Positions 44,483 through 52,193 of a stretch of DNA of 64,000 nt are shown here, piece after piece. Made by a program: the position numbers and the translations under genes. The stretch comes from Alphaproteobacteria bacterium (GTDB lineage: Bacteria; Pseudomonadota; Alphaproteobacteria; JAJFFI01). The stretch lies in NCBI GenBank assembly GCA_030066595.1, contig JASJBI010000059.1:1-64000 (forward strand), in the 5' to 3' direction. Numbering within the stretch: position 1 is the first letter of the stretch; every line of letters starts with the position of its first letter. The notes beneath the pieces are model-generated. The model worked only from the letters and a program-made list of their open reading frames with translations. It was not told where the DNA came from and made no database searches.

Positions 44483-44511
44483 CTGATCGAAAGATGTCAT
44501 TCGTCGATCAG
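44483..44511. promoter_or_regulatory. inverted repeat upstream of the amidinotransferase gene
   Basis: CTGATCGA, 13 bases, TCGATCAG: an exact 8-bp inverted repeat ending 44 bp before the ATG at 44556. Its size and position suit an operator. Nothing else of note is seen in the 237-bp gap apart from a strong Shine-Dalgarno sequence (GGAGGGGAG) just before the ATG. Confidence 0.4.
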
Positions 44512-44555
44512 TGACGAAGTAACGCGGGCAAGAACTCTGGAGGGGAGAAGAAACG

Positions 44556-45665
44556 ATGGATACATCGCTCAAACTGCTACCTCAGCTAGTGCCGGATCTC
44601 GCCAGCCCGGTGAGCACCTACAACGAATGGGATCCGCTCGAGGAGGTCATCGTCGGCCGTCTCGAAGGGGCAACGATCCCGACGCCGCACATCTCGTACA
44701 CGTACAACCAGTCGCGGCTGACCCGCCTGCTCTACCGACCCTTTGCCGGCCGGCCATATCCAAGCTTCATGGTCCGGCGGGCGCAGGCCGAGCTCGACGA
44801 GTTCATCCATACTCTCGAGGCCGAGGGCATCACGGTGCGCCGGCCCGACACCATTCCGCACAGGAAGCGGTTCAAGACGCCCAACTGGACTTCGAGCGGC
44901 TTCAACATCACCTGCCCGAGAGACGGCTTTCTGGTCATTGGCGACGAGATCATCGAGACGCCGATGGCCTGGCGCTGCCGGTATTTCGAGCTCTCGGCCT
45001 ATCGCCGGCTGTTCAAGGAGTACTTCGCCAAGGGCGCCCGGTGGACCGCGGCGCCCAAGCCTGAGCTTCTGGACGAACTCTACGACCACAAGTTCACGGT
45101 GCCCGAGGGGGCCGAACCCCTGCGCTACGTGATCAACGAGTTTGAGCCGGTGTTCGACGCGGCGGACTTTACGCGGTGTGGCCGGGACATCTTTTGCATC
45201 CGGAGCAGCGTCACCAACGCCTCCGGTATCGAATGGCTCCGGCGCCATCTCGACGGCGCCTATCGGATCCACGAGATCAAGAGCCGTTGCCGCACGCCCA
45301 TGCACATCGACTCCTCCTTCGTGCCGCTGGCGCCGGGCAAGGTCCTGGTCAATCCGGAGTTCATCGACGTCGACCGGCTGCCGCCGGTCCTCAAATCCTG
45401 GGATATCCTGATCCCGCCCGAGCCCGCGCCGATCCCACCCAGTGTCCACTCCATGTGCAGCAAGTGGATCGCCATCAACGTGCTCATGCTCGACGAGAAG
45501 CGGGTCGTCGTCGAGAAGGGCCAGCACGCCCTGATTAAGAGCCTGACAGATTGGGGTTTCACGCCGATCCCCTGTCCCTTCATCCACTATTCGCCGTTCG
45601 GCGGGGCGTTCCACTGCGCCACCTTGGACGTCCGTAGACGCGGCGCGCTGCAATCCTATTTCTAA
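44556..45665 (+). CDS. glycine amidinotransferase (AGAT)-family protein
   Basis: 369 residues. It matches AGAT/StrB-type arginine amidinotransferases along its length: STYNEWDPLEEVIVGR near the start, EFEPVFDAADFTRCGRDIF at about 195-213, the catalytic His H250 in PMHIDSSF, and the nucleophilic Cys C354 in FGGAFHCATLDVRRRG. AGAT transfers the amidino group from arginine to an acceptor amine such as glycine, releasing ornithine. The acceptor here is unknown; stand-alone bacterial relatives include enzymes of secondary metabolism. There is no biosynthetic cluster around it, and the next gene encodes a membrane protein at 44 bp. Confidence 0.9.
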   Translation: MDTSLKLLPQLVPDLASPVSTYNEWDPLEEVIVGRLEGATIPTPHISYTYNQSRLTRLLYRPFAGRPYPSFMVRRAQAELDEFIHTLEAEGITVRRPDTIPHRKRFKTPNWTSSGFNITCPRDGFLVIGDEIIETPMAWRCRYFELSAYRRLFKEYFAKGARWTAAPKPELLDELYDHKFTVPEGAEPLRYVINEFEPVFDAADFTRCGRDIFCIRSSVTNASGIEWLRRHLDGAYRIHEIKSRCRTPMHIDSSFVPLAPGKVLVNPEFIDVDRLPPVLKSWDILIPPEPAPIPPSVHSMCSKWIAINVLMLDEKRVVVEKGQHALIKSLTDWGFTPIPCPFIHYSPFGGAFHCATLDVRRRGALQSYF

Positions 45666-45709
45666 GGAAGGGCGGCAGACCGCGTTCGCCGGGACCAGGT
45701 AGGGAAGAC

Positions 45710-46741
45710 ATGGGGACGCAACGATCCAAGCGCAGCATCGGGCCGATCGTCGGCCTGCTGGTGGGCGTGGCGGCGGTCAGCATCCTCGCCATCTGGTCCG
45801 GCCTGGAAGCGGTCTACGAGACCCTTCGCCAGGCGGGCTGGGCGCTGCTCCTGCTTTGTCTCCTGGAGCCCCCCAGCCAACTGATCGCGGCCCTGGCCTG
45901 GCGCAACCTGTTCCCGCCGCGCCGCAAACCACCGGTCTGGCCCGCCTTCTGGGCGTCCTGGATCGGCCACGCCATCAATCTGCTGCTGCCCGTGGCCACG
46001 GTGGGCGGCGAGATCGTCAAGGCCCGCGTGCTCACCTTCTGGTCGAGCTCGACCGTCGACGCCTACTCGACGATGATCGTCGACAAGACGGTGCAATCGA
46101 TCACCGTCCTGCTCTGGGCGGTGATCGGCATCGTGATCCTGGCGGCCATCGTCCCGGACAAGGAGATCGTCCTGTGGGCCACCGCGGGCGCCGCCCTGCT
46201 GGGCCTCGGCATCGGCGGTTTCCTGGCGCTGCAGCTGCTCGGTCCCTTCTCCCATTTCGCCCGCTTCGTCGCCCGGCTCGTGGGCCCGGACCGGTTGCGG
46301 CGGCTGACCGGCGGCGCCCAGGCGTTCGACGAAGCAATCCGGGCGATCTACCGGCGGCCGAAGGACGTGGCGGTCGCCTGCGGCTATCTGATGGCGCGCC
46401 ATTTGTGGCTGGTGGTCGATATCCTGCTGGCCGCCTATCTGTTGGGCCAGCCCATCGGGCTCTGGGAAGCCGTGCTGCTCAGGGCCCTGGTCACCGGCAT
46501 CGTTGGCCTCTCTTTCGCCATCCCCTCGAGCCTCGGGTTCCAGGAGGGCGGGTTCATTGCCGTCGGCGCGCTGTTGGGCCATCCGCCGGAGTTCATGTTG
46601 GCCCTGTCGCTGGCCTCCCGCGTACGCGAGGTGGTGCCCGCCGTCCCGCTCCTGTTCTATTGGCAACATCTCGAAGGGCGCGCTTTGTTCCGGCGCCGCT
46701 TGGCCAAGGCGCAAGTCTCCAGCGGGTCGCCGGAGGCCTGA
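45710..46741 (+). CDS. lysylphosphatidylglycerol synthase-TM-region family membrane protein
   Basis: 343 residues with about eight helices and the UPF0104/LPG-synthase N-domain layout: LEPPSQLIAALAWRNLFPPRR (about 52-72), FWASWIGHAINLLLPVATVGGEIVKARVL (about 80-108), and near the end IPSSLGFQEGGFIAVGALLG. The soluble aminoacyl-transfer domain of MprF is absent. One close group is the hopanoid-associated HpnL, which is possible here but lacks hpn neighbours. Proposed functions concern lipid flipping or transport. Probably co-transcribed with the amidinotransferase gene. Confidence 0.83.
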   Translation: MGTQRSKRSIGPIVGLLVGVAAVSILAIWSGLEAVYETLRQAGWALLLLCLLEPPSQLIAALAWRNLFPPRRKPPVWPAFWASWIGHAINLLLPVATVGGEIVKARVLTFWSSSTVDAYSTMIVDKTVQSITVLLWAVIGIVILAAIVPDKEIVLWATAGAALLGLGIGGFLALQLLGPFSHFARFVARLVGPDRLRRLTGGAQAFDEAIRAIYRRPKDVAVACGYLMARHLWLVVDILLAAYLLGQPIGLWEAVLLRALVTGIVGLSFAIPSSLGFQEGGFIAVGALLGHPPEFMLALSLASRVREVVPAVPLLFYWQHLEGRALFRRRLAKAQVSSGSPEA

Positions 46742-46771
46742 CGCTCTGGTCTTGCAGCCGATCATGGACGC

Positions 46772-47329
46772 TCAGTCTGCAGCCGCCGCCGTCAGCGAGG
46801 CCCGGGCCCCTTCCACCGCTTCGTCGAACCAGGCCTCGAGCTGCGCATTGACGCCGCGGCAGGAGCTCACCACCTGCTCGGCCCAATCGACATAGGCGCA
46901 CCGGCGCGCCGGACTCCAGTCGGCCGGCGGGTCGGCGATCATGCTGCGCAGGTTGCTGGTCTTGTCGGCGAGCTTCAGCATCTTGGCGCGATCGGACTTC
47001 TTGGCCGCGGTGTCGACCTGCCGCTGCTTGCGCTCGGCGCTGCTCAGGCCGTCCTCGTCGGTGACTTCGAGGACCAGCGCCGCGACGTCCGGGCCGAACG
47101 CCTGGGCGATCTCCTCGCCCGTGGTTTCCGTGTCTTCGACGCAATCGTGCAGCAGGCCGGCGATCACCAGCGCGGGATCCTGTCCGTCCGTGGCTTCCGC
47201 CAAGAGGCAGGCGACCTCGGCCAAGTGGTTGACGTAGGGGTCGCTGGTGGCACCTTTGCGCCGATGCGCCACGTGCCGGCGGGCGGCGAAGTCCACGGCG
47301 CGCATCAGGTCGACAGTCGCGTGCGACAT
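46772..47329 (-). CDS. HD-domain small alarmone hydrolase-like protein (MESH1 type)
   Basis: 185 residues consisting of just the HD hydrolase domain related to the N-terminus of SpoT/Rsh: DFAARRHVAHRRKG...YVNHLAEVACLLAE (about 13-45), LLHDCVEDTETT (59-70) and KLADKTSNLRSM. Metal ligands H35, H61, D62 and the later Asp in LADK are present. Small alarmone hydrolases cleave (p)ppGpp, and MESH1 also acts on NADPH. No synthetase domain is present; the window also encodes a full-length Rsh. The ATG at 47329 is preferred over 47356, where the frame would abut the divergent GTG start. Confidence 0.83.
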   Translation of the reverse strand: MSHATVDLMRAVDFAARRHVAHRRKGATSDPYVNHLAEVACLLAEATDGQDPALVIAGLLHDCVEDTETTGEEIAQAFGPDVAALVLEVTDEDGLSSAERKQRQVDTAAKKSDRAKMLKLADKTSNLRSMIADPPADWSPARRCAYVDWAEQVVSSCRGVNAQLEAWFDEAVEGARASLTAAAAD

Positions 47330-47358
47330 GGGACACACCTCTGAGGAGAAAACCACAG

Positions 47359-47745
47359 GTGAGCAAATATACGGCCTACATCTGGCCCGAGGAAACGCGG
47401 GATCTCTTGCTGGTCCGGTTTCGGCCGGCCTATCCGGACGTGGTGGCCCACCACATCACGGTGGCCCATGGTGTCCCGCCGGAGACGCCGCCCCCGCCCC
47501 AGCCCAACTCCGTCGCGATCGTCGGCCGGTGCGACGACGGCGCGGGGCTCGAGGCACTGATCGTCTCCCTGGACGACAGCACCAAGCGCGCGGACGGCAA
47601 GACCTATCACATCACCTGGTCGCTCGACCGCGCGCGCGGCCGCCGTCCGCACGAAGCCAACGACATGATCGCCGCCTGCGGCTTCACGCCCGTCGACCCG
47701 GTTCGCATTCGGGTGTTGCCCGTGGTCCTCGATGACGCGGATTGA
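47359..47745 (+). CDS. small 2H-phosphoesterase-like protein
   Basis: 128 residues starting at a GTG with GAGGAG upstream. It has two His-x-Thr motifs, HITVAHG (H32) and HITWSLD (H84), the hallmark arrangement of 2H phosphoesterases, which process 2',3'-cyclic or 2'-5' phosphodiester RNA ends. The spacing is shorter than in most members and the protein is smaller, so the assignment is tentative. It is divergent from the alarmone hydrolase with only 29 bp between start codons, so their promoters must overlap or lie inside coding sequence. Confidence 0.55.
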   Translation: MSKYTAYIWPEETRDLLLVRFRPAYPDVVAHHITVAHGVPPETPPPPQPNSVAIVGRCDDGAGLEALIVSLDDSTKRADGKTYHITWSLDRARGRRPHEANDMIAACGFTPVDPVRIRVLPVVLDDAD

Positions 47746-47754
47746 GATAGAGCG

Positions 47755-48459
47755 CTATCCGGCGCCGAGATCCCGCGACCCGTCGGACGCAAATGACCCC
47801 TGCTCTGGGCTTAGCGCATCTGCCTCGGCCAACAGGCGGACGACCTCGTCATCCGAGAGTTGATGGAAGTCGCGATAGTACCCGCCAATGGCAAAGAAGG
47901 GCTCGGGGGTCTCGAGGCAGATGATCTCGGCGACCTCCGGGCGAAGGGCCGCGACCGTGTCGACCGGCGCCGTCGGGACCGCAAGGATGACGGCTTTCGG
48001 GCCACGTCGCCAGAGCCCCTTTATGGCGGCGCGAACGCTTGCCCCGGTCGCGATACCGTCATCCACCACGATCGCGGTGCGATATTTGATCGGCACCCGC
48101 GCGCGTCCTCTGAGGTACCGGCCCCGGCGCCGCTCGATCTCCGCGAGCTCGCGCTTCACTTCGGCGTCGATGTAGTCCTGGCCGACACCCGCCAACGAGA
48201 CCACCTCGGGATTGACCACCACCTCGGGCTCGTCGCCATCAACCACCGCCGCCGCAGCCAGCTCCGGCTGGAACGGCGCGCCGATCTTGCGGACGAGCAA
48301 CAGGTCGAGCGGTGCGTTCAGCGCCCTGGCCACCTCGAGGCCGACCGGGACGCCGCCCCTCGGCAGTGCCAACACGACCGGCTCCTGGAGCTTCTTGCGG
48401 GCGAGCGCCTCGCCCAGGAGGCGGCCGGCCGCAGCGCGGTCGTCGAAGATCTGGATCAT
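47755..48459 (-). CDS. phosphoribosyltransferase-family protein
   Basis: 234 residues with the type I PRTase fold. The PRPP-binding loop AIVVDDGIATGASVRA is at about 120-135, and the N-terminal part has VVLALPRGGVPVGLEVARALNAPLDLLLVRKIGAP. This branch is distinct from purine or pyrimidine salvage enzymes and frequently travels with alpha/beta hydrolase and PRPP synthetase genes. The nucleobase or sugar substrate is unknown. Its ATG at 48459 overlaps the hydrolase stop (ATGA), so the pair is coupled under the upstream FNR-type box. Confidence 0.87.
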   Translation of the reverse strand: MIQIFDDRAAAGRLLGEALARKKLQEPVVLALPRGGVPVGLEVARALNAPLDLLLVRKIGAPFQPELAAAAVVDGDEPEVVVNPEVVSLAGVGQDYIDAEVKRELAEIERRRGRYLRGRARVPIKYRTAIVVDDGIATGASVRAAIKGLWRRGPKAVILAVPTAPVDTVAALRPEVAEIICLETPEPFFAIGGYYRDFHQLSDDEVVRLLAEADALSPEQGSFASDGSRDLGAG

Positions 48460-49118
48460 GGTGCGGACACGGTTGACTTGAAATGCGCTTCGAACCACTG
48501 GCGTGTCGCGTTCACCACCGTTTCGAGCGCGCCCGCCTCTTCGAAGAGATGCGTCGCGCCCGGCACGATCTCGACCTGTTTCTCGCAGGTCAGCATCGCC
48601 AGCGCGTCCTGGTTGAGCTCGATGACCCCGTAATCGGCGCCGCCCACGATCAACAGGGTCGGCGCGCGGACGCGGGGAAGATGGGCGCCTGCCAGATCGG
48701 GCCGGCCGCCCCGCGAGACGACGGCCGCGATCGCTGCCGGTGCCTCGGCGGCCGCGACGAGCGCCGCCGCTGCGCCCGTGCTCGCCCCAAACAGGCCAAT
48801 GGCGAGGCGGGCCGTTTCCGGGTCCTCACGCGCCCAGCGGACGGCCTCGATCAGCCGCGTCGCCAAGAGCCCGATATCGAACACGTTTGCCCGGTCCGCC
48901 GCCTCCGCGTCGGTCAAGAGATCGAACCGAAGGGTGCCGAGGCCGCCCGCCTCGAGCCCCTCCGCCACATAGGAATTGCGCGGGCTGAAGCGGCTGCTGC
49001 CGCTCCCGTGGGCGAAAATCACGAGGCCGGTCGCATCCTGCGGCACAGCGAGAAAGCCTTCGAGGCGCCTTGGGCCGATGGTCACGGTCCGCGGCGGAAC
49101 AGGCGCTTCATTGGGCAT
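48456..49118 (-). CDS. alpha/beta hydrolase (dienelactone hydrolase-like)
   Basis: 220 residues with the alpha/beta-hydrolase layout: oxyanion-region VIFAHGSGSSRFSPRN (about 33-48), nucleophile Ser S113 in LFGASTGAAAAL, acid in LIVGGADYGV and His in PGATHLFEE. The SPRN motif after HGSGSSR is characteristic of the group that is found next to, or fused with, phosphoribosyltransferases. The substrate is unknown. The ATG at 49118 is chosen from homology; an in-frame start lies at 49202. A -10 hexamer CATAGT (49179-49174) stands at the correct distance from the FNR-type box at 49202-49215. Confidence 0.87.
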   Translation of the reverse strand: MPNEAPVPPRTVTIGPRRLEGFLAVPQDATGLVIFAHGSGSSRFSPRNSYVAEGLEAGGLGTLRFDLLTDAEAADRANVFDIGLLATRLIEAVRWAREDPETARLAIGLFGASTGAAAALVAAAEAPAAIAAVVSRGGRPDLAGAHLPRVRAPTLLIVGGADYGVIELNQDALAMLTCEKQVEIVPGATHLFEEAGALETVVNATRQWFEAHFKSTVSAP

Positions 49119-49173
49119 GGCAGGTGCGTGCTGGATATGACTCGTCCCGGCTGCGTCGCTGGGGATTGCTGAA

Positions 49174-49215
49174 ACTATGACCGCATCAAAGCGAAAGGGC
49201 ATTGATAAGCATCAA
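49174..49215 (-). promoter_or_regulatory. FNR/FixK-type box with class II promoter for the hydrolase-PRTase operon
   Basis: TTGAT-AAGC-ATCAA at 49202-49215 is a perfect FNR consensus palindrome. On the minus strand the -10-like CATAGT at 49179-49174 puts the start near 49167, so the box is centred about -41.5, the class II activator position. The same box lies 35 bp before the divergent kinase ATG at 49250 and could serve that gene as well. Confidence 0.72.
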
Positions 49216-49249
49216 CGAGGCTTGCACCGCAGTCGGGTTGGATAGCGCC

Positions 49250-50326
49250 ATGCCGAGCCGATCTGAGAACCCGGCGGATACGGCTGCCCTTGCGGCCAGA
49301 GAGGACTTGGTTACGCTCGCCGATAAGGTGCGGTTCCTGAGCGCGTGCCAAGCCTATGCGAGCCGGCCTCGCGGGGTTACCGTCATCGAAACCCACATGT
49401 CATGGGTGTTCCTGGCGGGCGAGCGCGCCTACAAGCTCAAGAAGCCCGTCCGCTATCCCTTTCTCGACTTCAGCACGCTCGCCGCCCGGGAGGCGGACGC
49501 GCGCAAAGAGATCCGGCTGAACCGACGCCTGGCCCCCGATCTCTATCTTGGCGTCCAGCCGCTGACCGTCGATGCCAGCGGCCAACTCGCGCTCGATGGG
49601 CAGGGCCGGATCGTCGACTGGTTGGTCGCAATGGGCCGGCTGCCGGCGGCGCGCATGCTTGACCAGGCGATCGCAAACGGCACGGTGACGCGGGATCGCA
49701 TACTGGCCGTCGCCGCCCGCCTCGCCGAATTCTATCGCAGCGCCGCCCCCGCCGAGCTGGAGCCGTCGGCCTATGTGGAAGGCTTTGCCCGGGAGCACGA
49801 TCTGAACAAGGAGATCCTGACCGATCCTGCCTTCGGTCTTGGCGATGACCGGTGGGCGCCGGTCTTCAAACGCATGGAGCACATGCTGCGGGCCGAGGCC
49901 GCCTTGCTCGAAGCGCGGGTCGAACGAGGGCATGTCGTTGACGGCCACGGTGATCTCAGACCCGAGCATATCTGTCTGACCGATCCGCCGGTCGTCATCG
50001 ACTGCCTCGAGTTCAATCGGACGCTGCGCTTGGTGGACCCTTTCGACGAGCTGACCTTCTTGGCCCTCGAATGTGGACGGCTGGGCGCCGACTGGGTCGG
50101 CCAACTGATCATCGATCGGTGCGCCGAAAGCCTCCAAGATCGTCCCTGCGACCGGCTCTTCGCGTTCTATCGCACCTACCGCGCCTGCCTGCGGGCGCGC
50201 TTGGCGCTGTCGCATCTTCGCGAACCCGACCCGCGCGAGCCGGCCAGGTGGGTGCCGCTCGCGCGCACCTATCTGGACTTGGCCGAGAAAGCGAGCCTCA
50301 GGATCGACCTTCCAGCAGCTCGCTGA
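49250..50326 (+). CDS. aminoglycoside-phosphotransferase-like kinase (COG2187 type)
   Basis: 358 residues. N-terminal lobe: ETHMSWVFLAGERAYKLKKPVRYPFLDFS with the ATP-binding Lys in YKLKK. C-terminal lobe: the catalytic loop VDGHGDLRPEHICL and metal-binding region VVIDCLEFN, as in APH and choline kinases. The small molecule that it phosphorylates is unknown; resistance to an antibiotic should not be assumed. ATG 49250 is preferred since the alternative TTG at 49202 falls inside the FNR-type box. If the box acts at -41.5, the transcript starts at or near the ATG (possibly leaderless). It overlaps the convergent prs gene by 29 bp. Confidence 0.83.
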   Translation: MPSRSENPADTAALAAREDLVTLADKVRFLSACQAYASRPRGVTVIETHMSWVFLAGERAYKLKKPVRYPFLDFSTLAAREADARKEIRLNRRLAPDLYLGVQPLTVDASGQLALDGQGRIVDWLVAMGRLPAARMLDQAIANGTVTRDRILAVAARLAEFYRSAAPAELEPSAYVEGFAREHDLNKEILTDPAFGLGDDRWAPVFKRMEHMLRAEAALLEARVERGHVVDGHGDLRPEHICLTDPPVVIDCLEFNRTLRLVDPFDELTFLALECGRLGADWVGQLIIDRCAESLQDRPCDRLFAFYRTYRACLRARLALSHLREPDPREPARWVPLARTYLDLAEKASLRIDLPAAR

Positions 50327-51275
50327 TCGAGCCCCCTTCGTGACATCGGCGAATGGCCTCGGCGAAGAGCGGCGCGGCGCTGATCACCTCGATGTGATCC
50401 CGAGCCACCGCGGGGTCGAGCCGGAACGGCGGCACGGTGTCGGTGATGAAGCTCTTGGCCAGCCGCGGATCGGCAAGCACGCGGTTCGCGTCGCCGACGA
50501 AAAGGCCATGGGCGGCGAAGGCGTACACCTTGGCGGCCCCCTGCGCGAGGCAGGCCTCGGCCGCCCGGGCCATGGTCCCGCCGGTGCTGATCAGGTCATC
50601 GATGACCAGAACCGTCGCTCCCGCGACGTCGCCCACCAGCAGGTTTCCGGTCACGACGTCCGCGCTCCTGCGCTTCTCCATGAACGCCCCGCCGACCGCG
50701 CGGCCCAGCACATATTCCAGCCTCTCGCGAAAGAGCTGCGCCCGCTTCACGCCGCCGGGATCCGGCGACGCCACCACCACAGGTCCGTCGCCGACAAGCG
50801 CCTTCGCCCGCTCGGCGAAGAGCCGCCGCGTGTCCAGGTGAATGCTCCGGCAGCGAAAGGCATTCTGGAAGGCGACGATGTTGTGTACCTCGAGCGTCAT
50901 GACGGCGTCTGTGCCGACCGCCTCCAGCAAAAGCGCCATGTAGCGCGTGGTGACCGGATCGCGAAGCTTGGTCTGGCGATCCTTGCGGGCATAGGCCAGG
51001 TAGGGGATGACCGCGGTCACGCGGCTCGCCCCGTTCTCCCGCATGGCGCCGAGAAAAAAGAGCAGCCGGCAGATCTTGTCGTTGACGCTTTCGTCGGGTC
51101 CACCGTGCAGACTCTGGATCACGTAGACATCGCGACCGCGCACGCTGGCAAGCGGACGGGCCTTGTGTTCGCCGTCCTCGAAATCCCGCTCTTCGTGCGG
51201 GCTAAGTTCGACGCCGAGCACCTTGGCAACCGACTCCGCGAAAGGGCGGCTCGCATTGAGAGCAAAGAGCAGCAT
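50298..51275 (-). CDS. prs: ribose-phosphate pyrophosphokinase (divergent PRPP synthetase)
   Basis: 325 residues. It has the PRPP synthetase framework: FEDGEHKARPLASVRGRDVYVIQSL near 32-56, the Mg/ribose-phosphate segment YARKDRQTKLRDPVTTRYMALLLEAVG (about 95-120), VVASPDPGGVKRA, and the PRPP loop VLVIDDLISTGGTM (about 222-235). It differs from the housekeeping enzyme in many positions (for example SPHEERDFEDGEH), so it may be a specialised second copy. It makes PRPP from ATP and ribose 5-phosphate. A perfect FNR-type box lies 63 bp upstream. Confidence 0.88.
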   Translation of the reverse strand: MLLFALNASRPFAESVAKVLGVELSPHEERDFEDGEHKARPLASVRGRDVYVIQSLHGGPDESVNDKICRLLFFLGAMRENGASRVTAVIPYLAYARKDRQTKLRDPVTTRYMALLLEAVGTDAVMTLEVHNIVAFQNAFRCRSIHLDTRRLFAERAKALVGDGPVVVASPDPGGVKRAQLFRERLEYVLGRAVGGAFMEKRRSADVVTGNLLVGDVAGATVLVIDDLISTGGTMARAAEACLAQGAAKVYAFAAHGLFVGDANRVLADPRLAKSFITDTVPPFRLDPAVARDHIEVISAAPLFAEAIRRCHEGGSISELLEGRS

Positions 51276-51337
51276 ATCGCCGGTCCAGTGAGCTGGTCCT
51301 AGGCCAGTAGTATTGATCGGCCGCCGGGCGCCTGACG

Positions 51338-51351
51338 TTGATCGTGATCAA
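51338..51351 (-). promoter_or_regulatory. FNR/FixK-type box upstream of prs
   Basis: TTGAT-CGTG-ATCAA, a second perfect FNR consensus palindrome, centred 69 bp before the prs ATG at 51275. A class II arrangement would start transcription near 51303, leaving a leader of about 28 bases. The -10 region (around 51306-51315) is only weakly recognisable. Confidence 0.65.
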
Positions 51352-51385
51352 CGCCGGCACTCGCCCGTCCAGCCCCGCCAGAGGG

Positions 51386-52132
51386 TCAGCCTGCCGGCGC
51401 GTCCCCGAGCCGCGCCGCCAGGCGCTGCCGGGCGGCCGGGATCCTCTGCTCGTTGGCGGCGAAGACGTGCCGCGCCAGGAAGTGCCCGGTCAGGGTCAGG
51501 CCCTGTATCACTTCGGCCCGGTCGGGCGTCTCGGAGGCGGCGCCGTTCAGCAGGAAGGCCGGCAGCGGCAGCAGCTTGTCCCGGTAGGGCTCTCCGGCGG
51601 ACAGGGAGACCGCCCGGCCGGAGCGCGGCGAGACCCAGGCCAGCCCGTCATTGCGGCCCGTCGCCGCACAGGCGGACAGGTCCAGGCCGTAGCCCAGCTC
51701 GGCCAAGAGAGACAGCTCCCAGCGCACATAGGCCTCGGCCCAGTCGATCACCGTCCCGTCTCCCGCGAGCCGCTCCAGCAATGCCGAGAAGGTGTCATAG
51801 ACCTCCGGATGGGGTGCCCGTTCCGGCAGCGCCGCTGCCGCCATGGCGCAGGCCGCGGCCAGGCCCGCAAGCCGCGCCGGATCGTCCAGCAGGGCCGCCG
51901 CCGGGCTGGACAGCAATTCGCAGGTGTAGCTACCGAGATGGTCTTCCAGCCGGGCCCGCCAGGTGGCCGTGACCCGATTGCCCGGCTGGTAGATTCCCCG
52001 CGCCCGACGGCCGGCGCCGCCGCGCACCAGGCCCGCGTGGCGCCCATGCATCCGCGTCAGGAGCTGAATGATGGCCGCGCTTTCGCCGTGCTTGCGGGCG
52101 GACAGAACGATGCCGTCTTCGGACCAGTGCAT
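51386..52132 (-). CDS. recO: DNA repair protein RecO
   Basis: 248 residues with the RecO layout. An N-terminal OB fold (MHWSEDGIVLSARKHGESAAIIQLLTRMHGRHAGLVRGG, cited as landmark of residues 1-39) is followed by a helical C-terminal domain (YVRWELSLLAELGYGLDLSACAATG, about 133-157) in which the zinc-site Cys of some relatives are reduced to one. RecO with RecR loads RecA on SSB-coated gaps. In many alphaproteobacteria it follows era directly; here a Crp-type regulator and an SDR gene separate them. Confidence 0.93.
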   Translation of the reverse strand: MHWSEDGIVLSARKHGESAAIIQLLTRMHGRHAGLVRGGAGRRARGIYQPGNRVTATWRARLEDHLGSYTCELLSSPAAALLDDPARLAGLAAACAMAAAALPERAPHPEVYDTFSALLERLAGDGTVIDWAEAYVRWELSLLAELGYGLDLSACAATGRNDGLAWVSPRSGRAVSLSAGEPYRDKLLPLPAFLLNGAASETPDRAEVIQGLTLTGHFLARHVFAANEQRIPAARQRLAARLGDAPAG

Positions 52133-52193
52133 CTCTCAGGGCCAATCGTGACAGTCGCGACCGTATACCGCCGCGCAGGACAAATACCAAGGC

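Noticed and set aside
47746..47770. AGAGCGCTATCCG as another copy of the 11116-11389 repeat arm
   Set aside because: Only about 12 of 13 bases match and there is no opposing arm; it also overlaps the end of the PRTase gene.
49202..49249. TTG at 49202 as start of the APH-like kinase
   Set aside because: The TTG is the first base triplet of the FNR box, and the added 16 residues show no family similarity. ATG 49250 is preferred.
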